DNA of 31,651 nucleotides, taken from positions 1 through 31,651 of the forward strand of contig JBJOII010000038.1 of the NCBI GenBank assembly GCA_046047235.1, read 5' to 3'. The notes beneath the pieces are model-generated. The model was not told where the DNA came from, did no database searches, and saw only the letters and a program-made list of their open reading frames with translations. Within the stretch, counting starts at the first letter, position 1. Every line of letters starts with the position of its first letter. The DNA is from JBMTVN01 sp046047235. GTDB taxonomy: Bacteria; Verrucomicrobiota; Verrucomicrobiia; Limisphaerales; JAHDYP01. Positions 22,404-30,296 of the stretch are shown here, piece after piece. Position numbers and translations under genes: made by a program.

Positions 22404-23306
22404 TCAGCGTTGGGGTGGAGTTGGGTTTTCCGGGTGGATATCCCAGGCGGTGAGCCATTTTTTCGAGGTGGATTTGAAGCCGAGTTTTTCGAGTCTTTGA
22501 TCGAAGTCGTTCATGTGACCGGCGCCGTAGAAGATACCGAGTTTGCGGTGGCCTTTTTGGATTTGTTGGTCGAGGACTTTCATGGCGTGTTCATTGCGGG
22601 CGCTGACGATGACGGAGCCTTGGCTATCGGGGTTTTGGTCATCGATGCCGGCGAGCATACGTTCCATTTGGTCCATTTGGCTTCCCATCATCATTTTGAG
22701 GGCGTAGGCACGGTCGGGGTTCATGAGGGCGAGGAGGAGGCCGAGGGAGCTGACGGGGGTGGCTTCGCCGGTATTGATGCGGGATTGCTCCTGGAGCATG
22801 AGTTTGACCATGAGTCCGAGGAGGCTTTCATCGCGTTCGAACTGGAGGCGGTAGAACGTATCGGGGTCGAGGTCGGCGTGGACGAAGTTTTTGGCGGAGT
22901 AATTGATGGCATCGAGTTGGAACTCGAGTTTCAGGAGGTTTTTCATCCCGATCTGCATTTGGCTGATGGGGTGGGAGTTATCGGATTCGGGGGGTGGTTG
23001 GTTGGGGCCGGAGTCCCGGATCATTTCGTAGAGCAGGACATCCTGGGTGGCGAAGAGTTTCTCGAGTTCCTGGTAGTATGCGGCGTCGGCGATATGGACT
23101 GCACCGAAGAGAGTGACTTCGATGCCTTGGCTATTGCGGTAAGATTGGACGGCGGTTTCGACGCGGCCGGTGGTGGCGTTGGTGGAGGTGAAGCGGATGA
23201 AAGAATTGGTGTTCCCCTCGTCGGCCAGAGTGCGGGTGGGGGAAGCGAGGTGCAGGAGGGAGGCGGCGAGGGTGAGGCAAGCAGGGAGGATGGCGAGGCG
23301 TTTCAT
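22404..23306 (-). CDS. Secreted TraB/TiKi-like (GumN-type) protein
   Basis: The product is 300 residues with a signal peptide (MKRLAILPACLTLAASLLHL..., cleavage near residue 28). The TraB/TiKi pattern is visible: TLFGAVHIADAAYYQEL with the N-terminal GxxH-type histidine (His71), LLYEMIRDSG with a conserved acidic residue, SARNEHAMKVL (matching the 'ERN/ERD' block), and LGIFYGAGHMNDF with the second glycine-flanked histidine (His264). Animal Tiki members are metalloproteases. Bacterial members are mostly uncharacterised, so the activity here is open. It is the first gene of the - strand run, downstream of the heptamer repeat region. A weak promoter-like pair on the - strand (TTGCCT near 23349 to 23344, TACATT near 23327 to 23322, 16 bases apart) precedes it. 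Confidence 0.75.
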   Translation of the reverse strand: MKRLAILPACLTLAASLLHLASPTRTLADEGNTNSFIRFTSTNATTGRVETAVQSYRNSQGIEVTLFGAVHIADAAYYQELEKLFATQDVLLYEMIRDSGPNQPPPESDNSHPISQMQIGMKNLLKLEFQLDAINYSAKNFVHADLDPDTFYRLQFERDESLLGLMVKLMLQEQSRINTGEATPVSSLGLLLALMNPDRAYALKMMMGSQMDQMERMLAGIDDQNPDSQGSVIVSARNEHAMKVLDQQIQKGHRKLGIFYGAGHMNDFDQRLEKLGFKSTSKKWLTAWDIHPENPTPPQR

Positions 23307-23370
23307 GATGGCGACTGGGAGAATGTAATGGATCCGGCGGGGAAGGCAAGGGGGGGGCTAAGCGCAGAGC

Positions 23371-23570
23371 GGGAAGTGGGAAGTGGGAAGCGCTGAGGGC
23401 TGAGCGCTGAGGGCTGAGGGCTGAGGGCTGAGGGCTGAGGGCTTTTGCGGCGCGCGGAGCGGCGCCGCAGGGAGAGGGGAGAGAGTAGAGGGGAGAGGGT
23501 GGGAGAGGCGCGGCACGGGAGCTGGGAGCTAGGGGCTAGGCTATGGGATGTGGGATATGGGATATGGGAG
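23371..23570. repeat. Mosaic of five different heptanucleotide tandem arrays
   Basis: All units are 7 bp. GGGAAGT occurs about three times (23371-23390). SGCTGAG (S = C or G) occurs seven times plus a part copy (23391-23443). GGGAGAG-type units occur about four times (23470-23497). GGGAGCT-type units occur three times (23517-23537). ATGGGAT-type units occur four times (23543-23570). A perfect hairpin, TGCGGCGC with GCGCCGCA (23446-23453 and 23462-23469), interrupts the series. The G-rich units are all on the + strand. This resembles the short tandemly repeated heptanucleotide sequences known from cyanobacteria, but with several different units side by side. Confidence 0.75.
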
Positions 23571-23592
23571 AGGGTGGGGGGGCGTTGTGCGC

Positions 23593-23660
23593 AAATCCAG
23601 TGGCTGCGTTAGCAGCCCACTTCAGTTTTCGATAGCGATTTCGATTTCGATCCGTGGGGT
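23593..23660. repeat. AAATCCAGT word, hairpin and CGATTT repeat
   Basis: AAATCCAGT (23593-23601) is followed directly by the perfect hairpin GGCTGC-gtta-GCAGCC (23602-23617), then a simple repeat of CGATTT type up to about 23650. The same word plus a palindrome occurs at 1962-1984. No gene is seen here. Confidence 0.5.
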
Positions 23661-23761
23661 TGTAGTAGTGATTCCGGTCTGCCTTTGCCGAGGGTTCCGG
23701 CTTCGGTCTTACGCAGCTGGCAGGCGATCTGAGGGCTCTGCCTTTTCGGGCGTTTCAGAAA

Positions 23762-23781
23762 GCGGCGGCAACGGCCGCCGC
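23762..23781. repeat. Perfect GC-rich inverted repeat in gene-free DNA
   Basis: GCGGCGGC (23762-23769) and GCCGCCGC (23774-23781) flank AACG. The surrounding DNA, 23690-23899, has no ORF with recognisable protein sequence. The hairpin lies within 140 bp of the FucI-like stop and could be the end of that transcript or part of a dispersed repeat. No U-tract follows. Confidence 0.45.
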
Positions 23782-23899
23782 ACTCCTAGACGCTGTCGCG
23801 GTCCGTGGCTGCTCCCGGTATGGCGGGGAGGCGTGGTTGTGCAGACGCGGGCGGGGCGGAGCGATTGTGGTGGAGTGGGCGGCTTGGGGTGTTTGGGTA

Positions 23900-25567
23900 T
23901 TAGGTCCAGGGGGAGCCGTCGGCGCGGGTGCCGCAGAGGCTGACTTCCATGCCCATGGCTTTGGCCATGGCGGCTTTGGCGAGGAGGCAGGTATCGGCGC
24001 TGGCGGCGTCGTTGGCGTAGGCGACCTGGATATGGTTGGCCTGGTGGCGGGCCATCATTTGGTCTCGGGAGACGCCGTAGGTGACGGCGTGCATGATAGG
24101 CCATTGGGGGGTGGTGGCTTGCCAGCGGCGTTCCGTTTCTTTGCTGGGGAGTTCGATGACTTTGGCGCGTCCGAGGTCCATGTGGAGCTGGTTATTTTTG
24201 ATGAAGATACGGGACCAGACGATTTCGCCGGGGCGGGAGATGCCGCGGAGGGTGCTGCCGCCGAGCGGGAAGTACATGGGGGGTTGGCGGAAGCCTTCGG
24301 CGCCTTTCCATCCGTTGATGAAGTGGGCGGCTGGGGCGGAGCCACTAATGAGGAAGACCCAGATGTAGTCACCGGAGCTGCCGGTGCGGTCGTAATCGCC
24401 CCAACGGAGGTCGTGCAGCGTATTTTCGACGGGCTGGCTGAGGGCGTGGTGGACGCGTTGGGTCATGAGGCCGTCGAGGCCGGCGCATTCGTCTACTTCG
24501 TTGAAGTGGGTGAGGGGTTGGTTGGGGTAGAGAGTGCGTTTGCCGTCGCGTGAGCGGACTGGGGGGCGGGAGGAGTTGTTGAGAGTGCCTTCGACGAGGT
24601 CGCTGGCTGGCATGAGGTCTTTGAGGCCCTGCTGGTATTGGATACCGATGGCGTGGCAGCCGTAGTCATCGGCGATGCGGAGGGCGGCGATGTACATACG
24701 GCATTGTTGGAGGAGTTGATTTTCCGTGAGGTCGGTTTTTTCGTTTTTGCCGGTATGGAAAGTCATGCCGTTTTGGCGGAACCAGCGGAGGGCGGCGCGG
24801 GCTTCGGAGTCTTTGACTTGGGTGCTTTCGAAGTAGAGGGCGGACTGGCTGAGTCGTTCCTTGAAGACGCCGGTGGGGTGGAGGAGTTCGTCGGGGATGA
24901 TGGCATTGAACATGCCCATGCAGCCTTCGTCAAAGACGCCGAGGATGGCTTTTTCCTGTTGGAGTTGGCGGGCGAGAGCTTTGCCGAGTTTGGCTGGTTG
25001 CGGGGGGAGCTTGATTTTATCGAGAGGAGTGACGTGATCGGTGGTGTGTTGGCAGGAGCCTTTATTGAGCCACTTCTTGAGGTTGGAGGTGAACTCGGTG
25101 TCGGTGAAGTTTTCGCTCCAGAGAGTGGAGAATGGGATGCCGGCTTTGGTGAGGCAGCCGTTGAGGTTGAGCATACCGACGAGGCCGGGCCAAGTGCCGG
25201 ACCAGTTAGCGACTGTGAGGATGGGTCCCTGGTGGGTGGTGAGGCCGTGGAGGATGTGATGGGAGTATTGCCAGACCGCTTCGGCGACGATGAGGGGGGC
25301 TTTGGGGTCGATATTGCGGAAGACTTCGAGACCTTCTTTTTGGGAGCCGATGAATCCGTGTTTTTCCTTGGATTTGTAGGGGTGGGCACGGACGACCTGC
25401 CAGCCTTGGGCTTCGATGGCTGAGGTCAGGGCTGCCTCCATTTCCTTTTGGGCGGTCCAGCAGCGTTGGTTGGCGGAGAGGCGGAGGTCACCGTTGGCGA
25501 TGAGTTGGACCTGGCGGCGTTTGAGTTTGGGGAACTTCAGGGGTTTGGGGAGAGTGGGTGTAGGCAT
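23900..25567 (-). CDS. L-fucose/L-arabinose isomerase-like protein
   Basis: The product is 555 residues, cytoplasmic with no signal. The block TVANWSGTWPGLVGMLNLNG (about residues 118-137) with TKAGIPFSTLW after it is typical of the FucI-like isomerase family, which interconverts aldoses and ketoses with a manganese ion. Acidic residues in THFNEVDECAGLDGL (about 360-375) and the histidines of PIMHAVTYGVSRDQMMARHQ (about 495-515) are the likely metal and substrate sites by order, but I could not match each ligand to the E. coli enzyme. No sugar kinase, aldolase or transporter lies beside it, so the substrate is not indicated by context. A dyad at 25612-25641 lies 45 bases before the start. There is no Shine-Dalgarno sequence. 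Confidence 0.75.
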   Translation of the reverse strand: MPTPTLPKPLKFPKLKRRQVQLIANGDLRLSANQRCWTAQKEMEAALTSAIEAQGWQVVRAHPYKSKEKHGFIGSQKEGLEVFRNIDPKAPLIVAEAVWQYSHHILHGLTTHQGPILTVANWSGTWPGLVGMLNLNGCLTKAGIPFSTLWSENFTDTEFTSNLKKWLNKGSCQHTTDHVTPLDKIKLPPQPAKLGKALARQLQQEKAILGVFDEGCMGMFNAIIPDELLHPTGVFKERLSQSALYFESTQVKDSEARAALRWFRQNGMTFHTGKNEKTDLTENQLLQQCRMYIAALRIADDYGCHAIGIQYQQGLKDLMPASDLVEGTLNNSSRPPVRSRDGKRTLYPNQPLTHFNEVDECAGLDGLMTQRVHHALSQPVENTLHDLRWGDYDRTGSSGDYIWVFLISGSAPAAHFINGWKGAEGFRQPPMYFPLGGSTLRGISRPGEIVWSRIFIKNNQLHMDLGRAKVIELPSKETERRWQATTPQWPIMHAVTYGVSRDQMMARHQANHIQVAYANDAASADTCLLAKAAMAKAMGMEVSLCGTRADGSPWT

Positions 25568-25611
25568 GGGGAGTGGAGGGGTTGGTGGTGTATTAACTCG
25601 ATTCGTGCAGG

Positions 25612-25641
25612 GACGATCTTTGGCAAATTGAGCTGATCGTC
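25612..25641 (-). promoter_or_regulatory. Candidate operator upstream of the FucI-like gene
   Basis: GACGATC (25612-25618) and GATCGTC (25635-25641) form a perfect seven-base dyad with 16 bases between the arms, so the arm centres are 23 bp apart, about two helical turns. A TTGACG hexamer overlaps the upstream arm on the - strand and could be a -35 element. The 136-bp gap between ribD and this gene holds nothing else that I recognise. Confidence 0.4.
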
Positions 25642-25703
25642 AATGCGGGAGTTGCGCGGAAGGATGCGCTGGCGGGCGTGAGGGGATTTGGATGGGGGGA
25701 GGT

Positions 25704-26807
25704 TTACGTGAGGGCGGCGGTGAGGAGGATGTCGGTGCCGAGTTGTTTCCACTGGGGATGGGGGAGTCGGGTGGCGTGGTTTAGCGAGGGAGGGGGAGTG
25801 AGGTTTATTGCGGGGCGTGCGTTGGGGTCGCCGAGGATGAGTGGGGCGTAGAAGAAGGCGATTTGGTGGGCGAGTTTGGATTTGAGGAAGGAGGCGTGGA
25901 TTTTGCCGCCGCCTTCTACGAGCAGGGAGGTGATATTTTGCTGGCCGAGTTTTTTGAGGAGCCAAGGGAGGGGGATATGGCTTTTGGGGGTGGGGGCGAT
26001 CCAGACCGTGCAGAGTTCACGGAGTTGTTGGATGCGGGATTTGGGGGCTTTGCGGGTGGTGACGATCGTGGTGAGGTTATCCGTGTTTTGGGAGACGACG
26101 TTACTGGAAGTGGGGGTGCGGGCTTGGGAGTCGAGGATGATGCGGCGCAGTTTTTTGGTGGGGTGTTGGGGGCGGATGGTGAGGGAGGGGTTATCGGCGA
26201 GGAGGGTTTCGATCCCGACGAGGATGGCGTCATGGGTGAGGCGCAGCTGCATGGAGTATTTGCGGGCTTGGGGGCCGGTGATCCACTTTGAGCGTCCCTG
26301 GGCGTCGGCGATTTTCCCATCGAGCGTCATGGCGGCCTTGAGTGTGACGCGGGGTGTTTGGTGAGTGATCCAGTGATTGAAGGCGAGGTTTAGCCGGGTG
26401 CACTTTTGTTCGAGGACATTGGGGGTGACCTGGATGCCGGCGGATTGGAGTTGAGTGATGCCGCGGCCTTGGTGTTGGGGGTTGGGATCGACGGCTCCGA
26501 TGACGACGTGGCCGATGCGGTGGTCGATGATGGCTTGGGTGCAGGGGGGTGTTCTGCCGTGAGTGGAGCAGGGTTCGAGAGTGACGTAGAGCGTGGCGTT
26601 TTGGGTGGGGTGGCCGAGTTGGCGGGCGTGGTTGAGTGCTTCGATTTCGGCGTGGGGTTGGCCGGCGGCGTGGTGGTAACCGCGGCCGATGATTTTATCG
26701 TTCAGGACGATTATGGCCCCGACTATGGGGTTGGGGGAGGTGAGGCCTTGGGCGCGTTTGGCGAGGGAGATGGCCTGCCGCATCCAGTATTCGTGTGTGT
26801 GCGGCAT
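25704..26807 (-). CDS. ribD: Bifunctional riboflavin biosynthesis protein RibD
   Basis: RibD deaminates 2,5-diamino-6-ribosylamino-4(3H)-pyrimidinone 5'-phosphate and then reduces the ribose side chain, two early steps of riboflavin synthesis. I chose ATG 26807 (367 residues): the longer frame to 26876 overlaps ftsY and its extra 23 residues are low-complexity. The deaminase domain (1-145) has the zinc site QPHAEIEAL (His52, Glu54) and EPCSTHGRTPPC (Cys80, Cys89). The reductase domain starts with RVTLKAAMTLDGKIA near residue 160 and includes SLLVEGGGKIHASFL. The start is 13 bp after the ftsY stop, so it is cotranscribed with the nusB-ftsY cluster. No other riboflavin gene is in the window. 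Confidence 0.95.
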   Translation of the reverse strand: MPHTHEYWMRQAISLAKRAQGLTSPNPIVGAIIVLNDKIIGRGYHHAAGQPHAEIEALNHARQLGHPTQNATLYVTLEPCSTHGRTPPCTQAIIDHRIGHVVIGAVDPNPQHQGRGITQLQSAGIQVTPNVLEQKCTRLNLAFNHWITHQTPRVTLKAAMTLDGKIADAQGRSKWITGPQARKYSMQLRLTHDAILVGIETLLADNPSLTIRPQHPTKKLRRIILDSQARTPTSSNVVSQNTDNLTTIVTTRKAPKSRIQQLRELCTVWIAPTPKSHIPLPWLLKKLGQQNITSLLVEGGGKIHASFLKSKLAHQIAFFYAPLILGDPNARPAINLTPPPSLNHATRLPHPQWKQLGTDILLTAALT

Positions 26808-26820
26808 GGGATTGTGGGGG

Positions 26821-27732
26821 TTAGTCTTCGAAGAGGGCTTGGGCGAAGGCTTGGGGGTTGAAGGGTTGGAGGTCATCCGGTTGTTCGCCGAGGCCGATGA
26901 ATTTTACGGGTATGCCGAGTTCCTTTTGGATAGCGACGATGGCGCCGCCTTTGCTGGTGCCGTCGAGTTTCGTGACGACGAGGCCGGTGAGGGGGACGGC
27001 CTTATGGAATTCGCGGGCTTGGGAGAGGGCGTTGAGGCCGGTGGATCCATCGAGCACGAGCAGAGTTTCGTGGGGTGCGCCGGGGGCTTGTTTAGCGAGG
27101 ACGCGATGGAGTTTTTGGAGTTCCTGCATGAGGTTTTGTTTGGTGTGGAGGCGGCCGGCGGTATCGACGATGAGGGCGTTGGCATTGCGGGCGGTGGCAG
27201 CGCTGACGGCGTCGTGGCCGACGGCGGCGGGGTCGGCGCCGTAGGCGCCGGCGATGACTGGGGTATGGAGGCGTTCGCCCCAGAGTTTGAGTTGTTCGAT
27301 GGCGGCGGCGCGGAACGTATCGCAGGCGGCGAGGACGGTTATGAGTTTTTGTTGTTGGAGGTGGTGGGCGAGTTTGGCTGAGGTGGTGGTTTTACCGGTG
27401 CCGTTGACGCCGACGATGGAGATGACGGTGAGTTGGTTGGGGAGGAGTTTGAGGGTGGTATCGAACTGGCTGAGGCTGGTTTCGATTTCGGTTCGGGCGA
27501 GTTGGAGAATATCGATGCCGGTTTTGCCTTGGGATTCGAAGGATTGGCGGGCGGTGGAGATGATGGAGTCGGTGATGGTGAGGCCGAGGTCGGCGCTGAG
27601 GAGGGCGGCTTCGAGTTCCTCGAGGGTTTCTGGGGTGAGTTTAGGGGAGCGGGTGACGATGCGGCGGATTTCGTGGACGAGCCGCTGGTGGGTTTTTTGG
27701 AGTCCGGATTTGAAGCGATCGAAGAGGCCCAT
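26821..27732 (-). CDS. ftsY: Signal recognition particle receptor FtsY
   Basis: FtsY is the membrane-associated SRP-type GTPase that receives ribosome-nascent chain complexes from the signal recognition particle. The product is 303 residues: a short N-terminal amphipathic start (MGLFDRFKSGLQKTHQ), the four-helix N domain to about residue 95, and the G domain with GVNGTGKTTTSAKLA (108-122), ACDTFRAAAIEQL, VDTAGRLHTKQNLM, VTKLDGTSKGGA and FIGLGEQPDDL. The acidic A domain of E. coli FtsY is absent, as in many bacteria. SRP protein Ffh would have different G-domain signatures and a C-terminal M domain, which is missing here. It lies between the PHP gene (9 bp gap) and ribD (13 bp gap). Confidence 0.96.
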   Translation of the reverse strand: MGLFDRFKSGLQKTHQRLVHEIRRIVTRSPKLTPETLEELEAALLSADLGLTITDSIISTARQSFESQGKTGIDILQLARTEIETSLSQFDTTLKLLPNQLTVISIVGVNGTGKTTTSAKLAHHLQQQKLITVLAACDTFRAAAIEQLKLWGERLHTPVIAGAYGADPAAVGHDAVSAATARNANALIVDTAGRLHTKQNLMQELQKLHRVLAKQAPGAPHETLLVLDGSTGLNALSQAREFHKAVPLTGLVVTKLDGTSKGGAIVAIQKELGIPVKFIGLGEQPDDLQPFNPQAFAQALFED

Positions 27733-27741
27733 GGTATTTGG

Positions 27742-28587
27742 TTAGTGGGATTGCGGGGTTAGGTTGGATTGTTTTTGGCTGATGGCTTTGCGGAGGGGCT
27801 GGAGGTAGAGGGGGTCGAGTTTCATGGAGCCGATGAGGGGGTTGCCCTTGGCCATGCCGTGGCAATCGGATCCACCGGTGACGAGGAGCTGGTGTTTTTG
27901 GACGAACTGGAGGTAGCGCTGGGAGGCGGATGGGGAGTGTTTGGTGTGGAAGCATTCGATGCCGTCGAGGCCGGCTTCGAGGAGCGTTTCGAGGTAGGGG
28001 TCGGCCTGGTTGATGCCCGGGTGGGCGAGGACGGCGATCCCGCCGGCCTGGTGGAGGAGTTGGATGGCGTCGGCGATGGCGATTCTTGTTTTTGGTGTCC
28101 AGGCGGGGCGGTTACGGCGGAGGAAGCGTTGGAAGGCTTCGTCGACGCTGCTGCAGATCCCTTTTTGGACGAGGGCGCGGGCGACGTGGGGGCGGCCTGG
28201 GGAGCGGCAATTGGCGAGGGCGAAGATTTCGTCGGCGGTGAGGGGGATTTGGTGTTGTTGCAGGCGTTCGGCTATTTCGCGTATGCGGTCTTGGCGGCCT
28301 TGTTGGAAGGTCTGGAAGGCTTGGCTGAGGGCGGGGTTTTGGGGGTTGAATCCGTAGCCGAGGAGGTGGAGTTCTGTTCCGGCGAGTTCGGCGGTGAGTT
28401 CGGTGCCGTGGATGAATTCGATGTTAGCCTGGGCGCAGGCTGCGGCGGTTTCGGGGCAGCCTTCGGCGGTATCGTGATCGGTGAGCGATATGGTGGTGAG
28501 GTTGGAGTGAGCGGCGCGCTGGACGAGTTCCTGGGGGGTGAAGGTGCCGTCGGAGTAGTGAGTATGGAGGTGGAGGTCGGCGGGCAT
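27742..28587 (-). CDS. PHP-domain phosphoesterase
   Basis: The product is 281 residues. The polymerase-and-histidinol-phosphatase fold metal motifs are present: MPADLHLHTHYSDGTFTP (HxH, His6 and His8, then SDG), ISLTDHDTAEG, GTELTAE, VLAHPG, and GGSDCHG near the end. The length and motif order fit the YciV/TrpH branch, whose studied members hydrolyse 3',5'-nucleoside bisphosphates or trim RNA 5' ends. Its position between nusB and ftsY, with gaps of about 10 bp on each side, suggests a housekeeping RNA or nucleotide role. Specific activity is not shown by sequence. Confidence 0.88.
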   Translation of the reverse strand: MPADLHLHTHYSDGTFTPQELVQRAAHSNLTTISLTDHDTAEGCPETAAACAQANIEFIHGTELTAELAGTELHLLGYGFNPQNPALSQAFQTFQQGRQDRIREIAERLQQHQIPLTADEIFALANCRSPGRPHVARALVQKGICSSVDEAFQRFLRRNRPAWTPKTRIAIADAIQLLHQAGGIAVLAHPGINQADPYLETLLEAGLDGIECFHTKHSPSASQRYLQFVQKHQLLVTGGSDCHGMAKGNPLIGSMKLDPLYLQPLRKAISQKQSNLTPQSH

Positions 28588-28597
28588 GAGGGGTGGG

Positions 28598-29092
28598 TCA
28601 GGAGCGGGCGGGGCGGGGGACTTCGGCGCGGATACGGTCGAGGATACCGTTGACGAACTTGCCGCTTTCCTCGGTGGAGAAGCGTTTGGCGATATCGACG
28701 GCTTCGTTGATGCTGACGACGGGGGGTATATCGTCGCGGTGGAGCATTTCGTGGATGGCGAGGCGGAGGATATTGCGATCGACGGCGGCGATGCGGTGGA
28801 TTTCCCAGTTTTTGACGACGCGGCGGAGGGCGGCGTCGATTTCGTCGCGGTGCTGGAGGGTGCCGCGGATGAGAGTATCGGCGAAGAGGCGGGTGGAGGC
28901 TTCTTCGGCTGAGGGTGGGGGCAGGGGGAGGCCTTGTTCGAGGGCCTCGATGCGTTTGTCTTCGGGGAGGCTATTGAGGTGGCGACCTTCCCAGAACATA
29001 TTGAGAGCGGACTCGAGATCCTCTTCGGGGTTCAAGTCGTGCTGGAATAGAAATTGAATGGCGCGTTCTCGCGCTTCCCGGCGTTTGCCCAT
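28598..29092 (-). CDS. nusB: Transcription antitermination protein NusB
   Basis: NusB binds boxA RNA with NusE and keeps RNA polymerase processive on rRNA operons. I chose ATG 29092 (164 residues), where the family sequence begins: MGKRREARERAIQFLFQHDL. The frame remains open to 29197, but that would run past the divergent start of the kinase gene. The C-terminal half is typical: NWEIHRIAAVDRNILRLAIHEM, then PPVVSINEAVDIAKRFSTEE and KFVNGILDRI. It is the first gene of the cluster nusB-PHP-ftsY-ribD. A 97-bp divergent gap separates it from the kinase gene; no clear promoter hexamers are seen there. Confidence 0.95.
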   Translation of the reverse strand: MGKRREARERAIQFLFQHDLNPEEDLESALNMFWEGRHLNSLPEDKRIEALEQGLPLPPPSAEEASTRLFADTLIRGTLQHRDEIDAALRRVVKNWEIHRIAAVDRNILRLAIHEMLHRDDIPPVVSINEAVDIAKRFSTEESGKFVNGILDRIRAEVPRPARS

Positions 29093-29189
29093 ACGGGTTT
29101 GAACATGGGGCAGGGTGGTGGTGGCGGGAAAGGAAAAAGAGGGGTATCTCCGCGCTTGTCGGGGAGGGGGAAAGGGATAGAGTGCGTGG

Positions 29190-30296
29190 GTGTCCAAGCT
29201 ACAGGTTTGCAGATTATTTGATCATTTGCCGGCTGAGCAGCTGGAGGTATTGGAGGCGAGGGCGTTGGTGCGGGTATATGGGGAGGGAGAGGTCGTTTTT
29301 CAGGAGGGGGATGCGGGGGATGGTTTATATGTGGTATTGGGGGGGCGATTGCAGGCGTCGTGTTTGATTGGGGCGAGTGAGCGTCGGGTTTTATCGTATT
29401 TTGGGGAGGGTGATTTTGTGGGGGAGATGGCGGTTTTGGATGAGGGTGCGAGGTCGGCGACGGTGACGGCGGTGGAGGATTCGCGTTTGGCCTTTTTGCC
29501 GCGGCAGGCGGTAGTGGAGGCGTTGGAGGGGACTCCGGTTTTTGCGGCGAATTTGGCGCGTTTGGTGGTGGGGCGGATGCGGGAGTTCAATCAGGTTTAC
29601 ACGGAGGAGGTCTTACAGGCGGAGCGGTTGGTTTTGGTGGGGCGGTTTGCGCGGTCGATTGTGCATGATTTCAAGAATCCGCTGAATGTGATTGGGATTT
29701 CGGCGGACATGGCGGTGATGGAGCAGGCGACGGCTGAGGTGCGGCAGATGGCGCGGGGGCGGATACGGCGTCAGGTGGATCGGATGAGCAACATGATCAG
29801 CGAGTTGCTGGAGTTTACGCGTGGTGGTGGGGCGCAGATGGTTTTGGCGCGGTTGGACTATGCTCAATTTGTGTCCTCGATTTTGGAGGAGGTGGCACAG
29901 GAGATGGAGTCACGGAGGGTGACGTTGGTGAGGGAGGGGGAGGTGCCGTCGGTATTGGTGCAGATGAATCCGAAGCGATTGGCGCACGTGTTTCACAATT
30001 TGGCGAATAATGCGTGTGATGCGATGCCGGACGGGGGGGCTTGGACGTGTCGGTTCCGGCATGAGGGTGGGCAGGTGGTGAGCGAGTTTCAAGACACTGG
30101 GGGTGGGATTGCGCCGGAGATGGAGGGTCGGCTTTTTGAGGCATTTGCGACGTATGGGAAGACGAGTGGGACGGGGTTGGGGTTATCGATTTGCCGTCGG
30201 ATTGTGGAGGATCATGGTGGGGTGATTGAGGCTGAGAATGCAGCGGATGGGGGTGCTTTATTCCGGTTCAAGCTGCCTGCGGACGGTCAATCATGA
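29190..30296 (+). CDS. Histidine kinase with N-terminal cyclic-nucleotide-binding domain
   Basis: The product is 368 residues, soluble. The cNMP-binding (CAP-like) domain covers about 10-130: VVFQEGDAGDGLYVVLGG, then SYFGEGDFVGEMAVLDEGAR, the phosphate-binding-cassette region. A HisKA-type helix pair follows with His159 in SIVHDFKNPLNVI, and the HATPase domain has FHNLANNACDAMP (N box, 268-280), QDTGGGIAP (G1) and TSGTGLGLSICRRIVEDHGG (G2). No transmembrane or receiver domain is present, and no response regulator gene is adjacent. The start is GTG 29190, without a clear Shine-Dalgarno. Its stop overlaps the mutL start as ATGA, so the two are cotranslated. The cNMP domain may sense a ligand or act only structurally. 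Confidence 0.88.
   Translation: MSKLQVCRLFDHLPAEQLEVLEARALVRVYGEGEVVFQEGDAGDGLYVVLGGRLQASCLIGASERRVLSYFGEGDFVGEMAVLDEGARSATVTAVEDSRLAFLPRQAVVEALEGTPVFAANLARLVVGRMREFNQVYTEEVLQAERLVLVGRFARSIVHDFKNPLNVIGISADMAVMEQATAEVRQMARGRIRRQVDRMSNMISELLEFTRGGGAQMVLARLDYAQFVSSILEEVAQEMESRRVTLVREGEVPSVLVQMNPKRLAHVFHNLANNACDAMPDGGAWTCRFRHEGGQVVSEFQDTGGGIAPEMEGRLFEAFATYGKTSGTGLGLSICRRIVEDHGGVIEAENAADGGALFRFKLPADGQS

Noticed and set aside
23371..23570. Possible CRISPR array
   Set aside because: Repeats are 7 bp and contiguous, with no spacers, and no cas genes are present.
23548..23943. Open frame of 131 codons in the repeat region
   Set aside because: It runs through tandem repeats and hairpins, has no recognisable domain, and overlaps the end of the FucI-like gene on the other strand.
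29093..29197. Longer nusB start
   Set aside because: The extra 35 residues are not NusB-like and would overlap the divergent kinase start.
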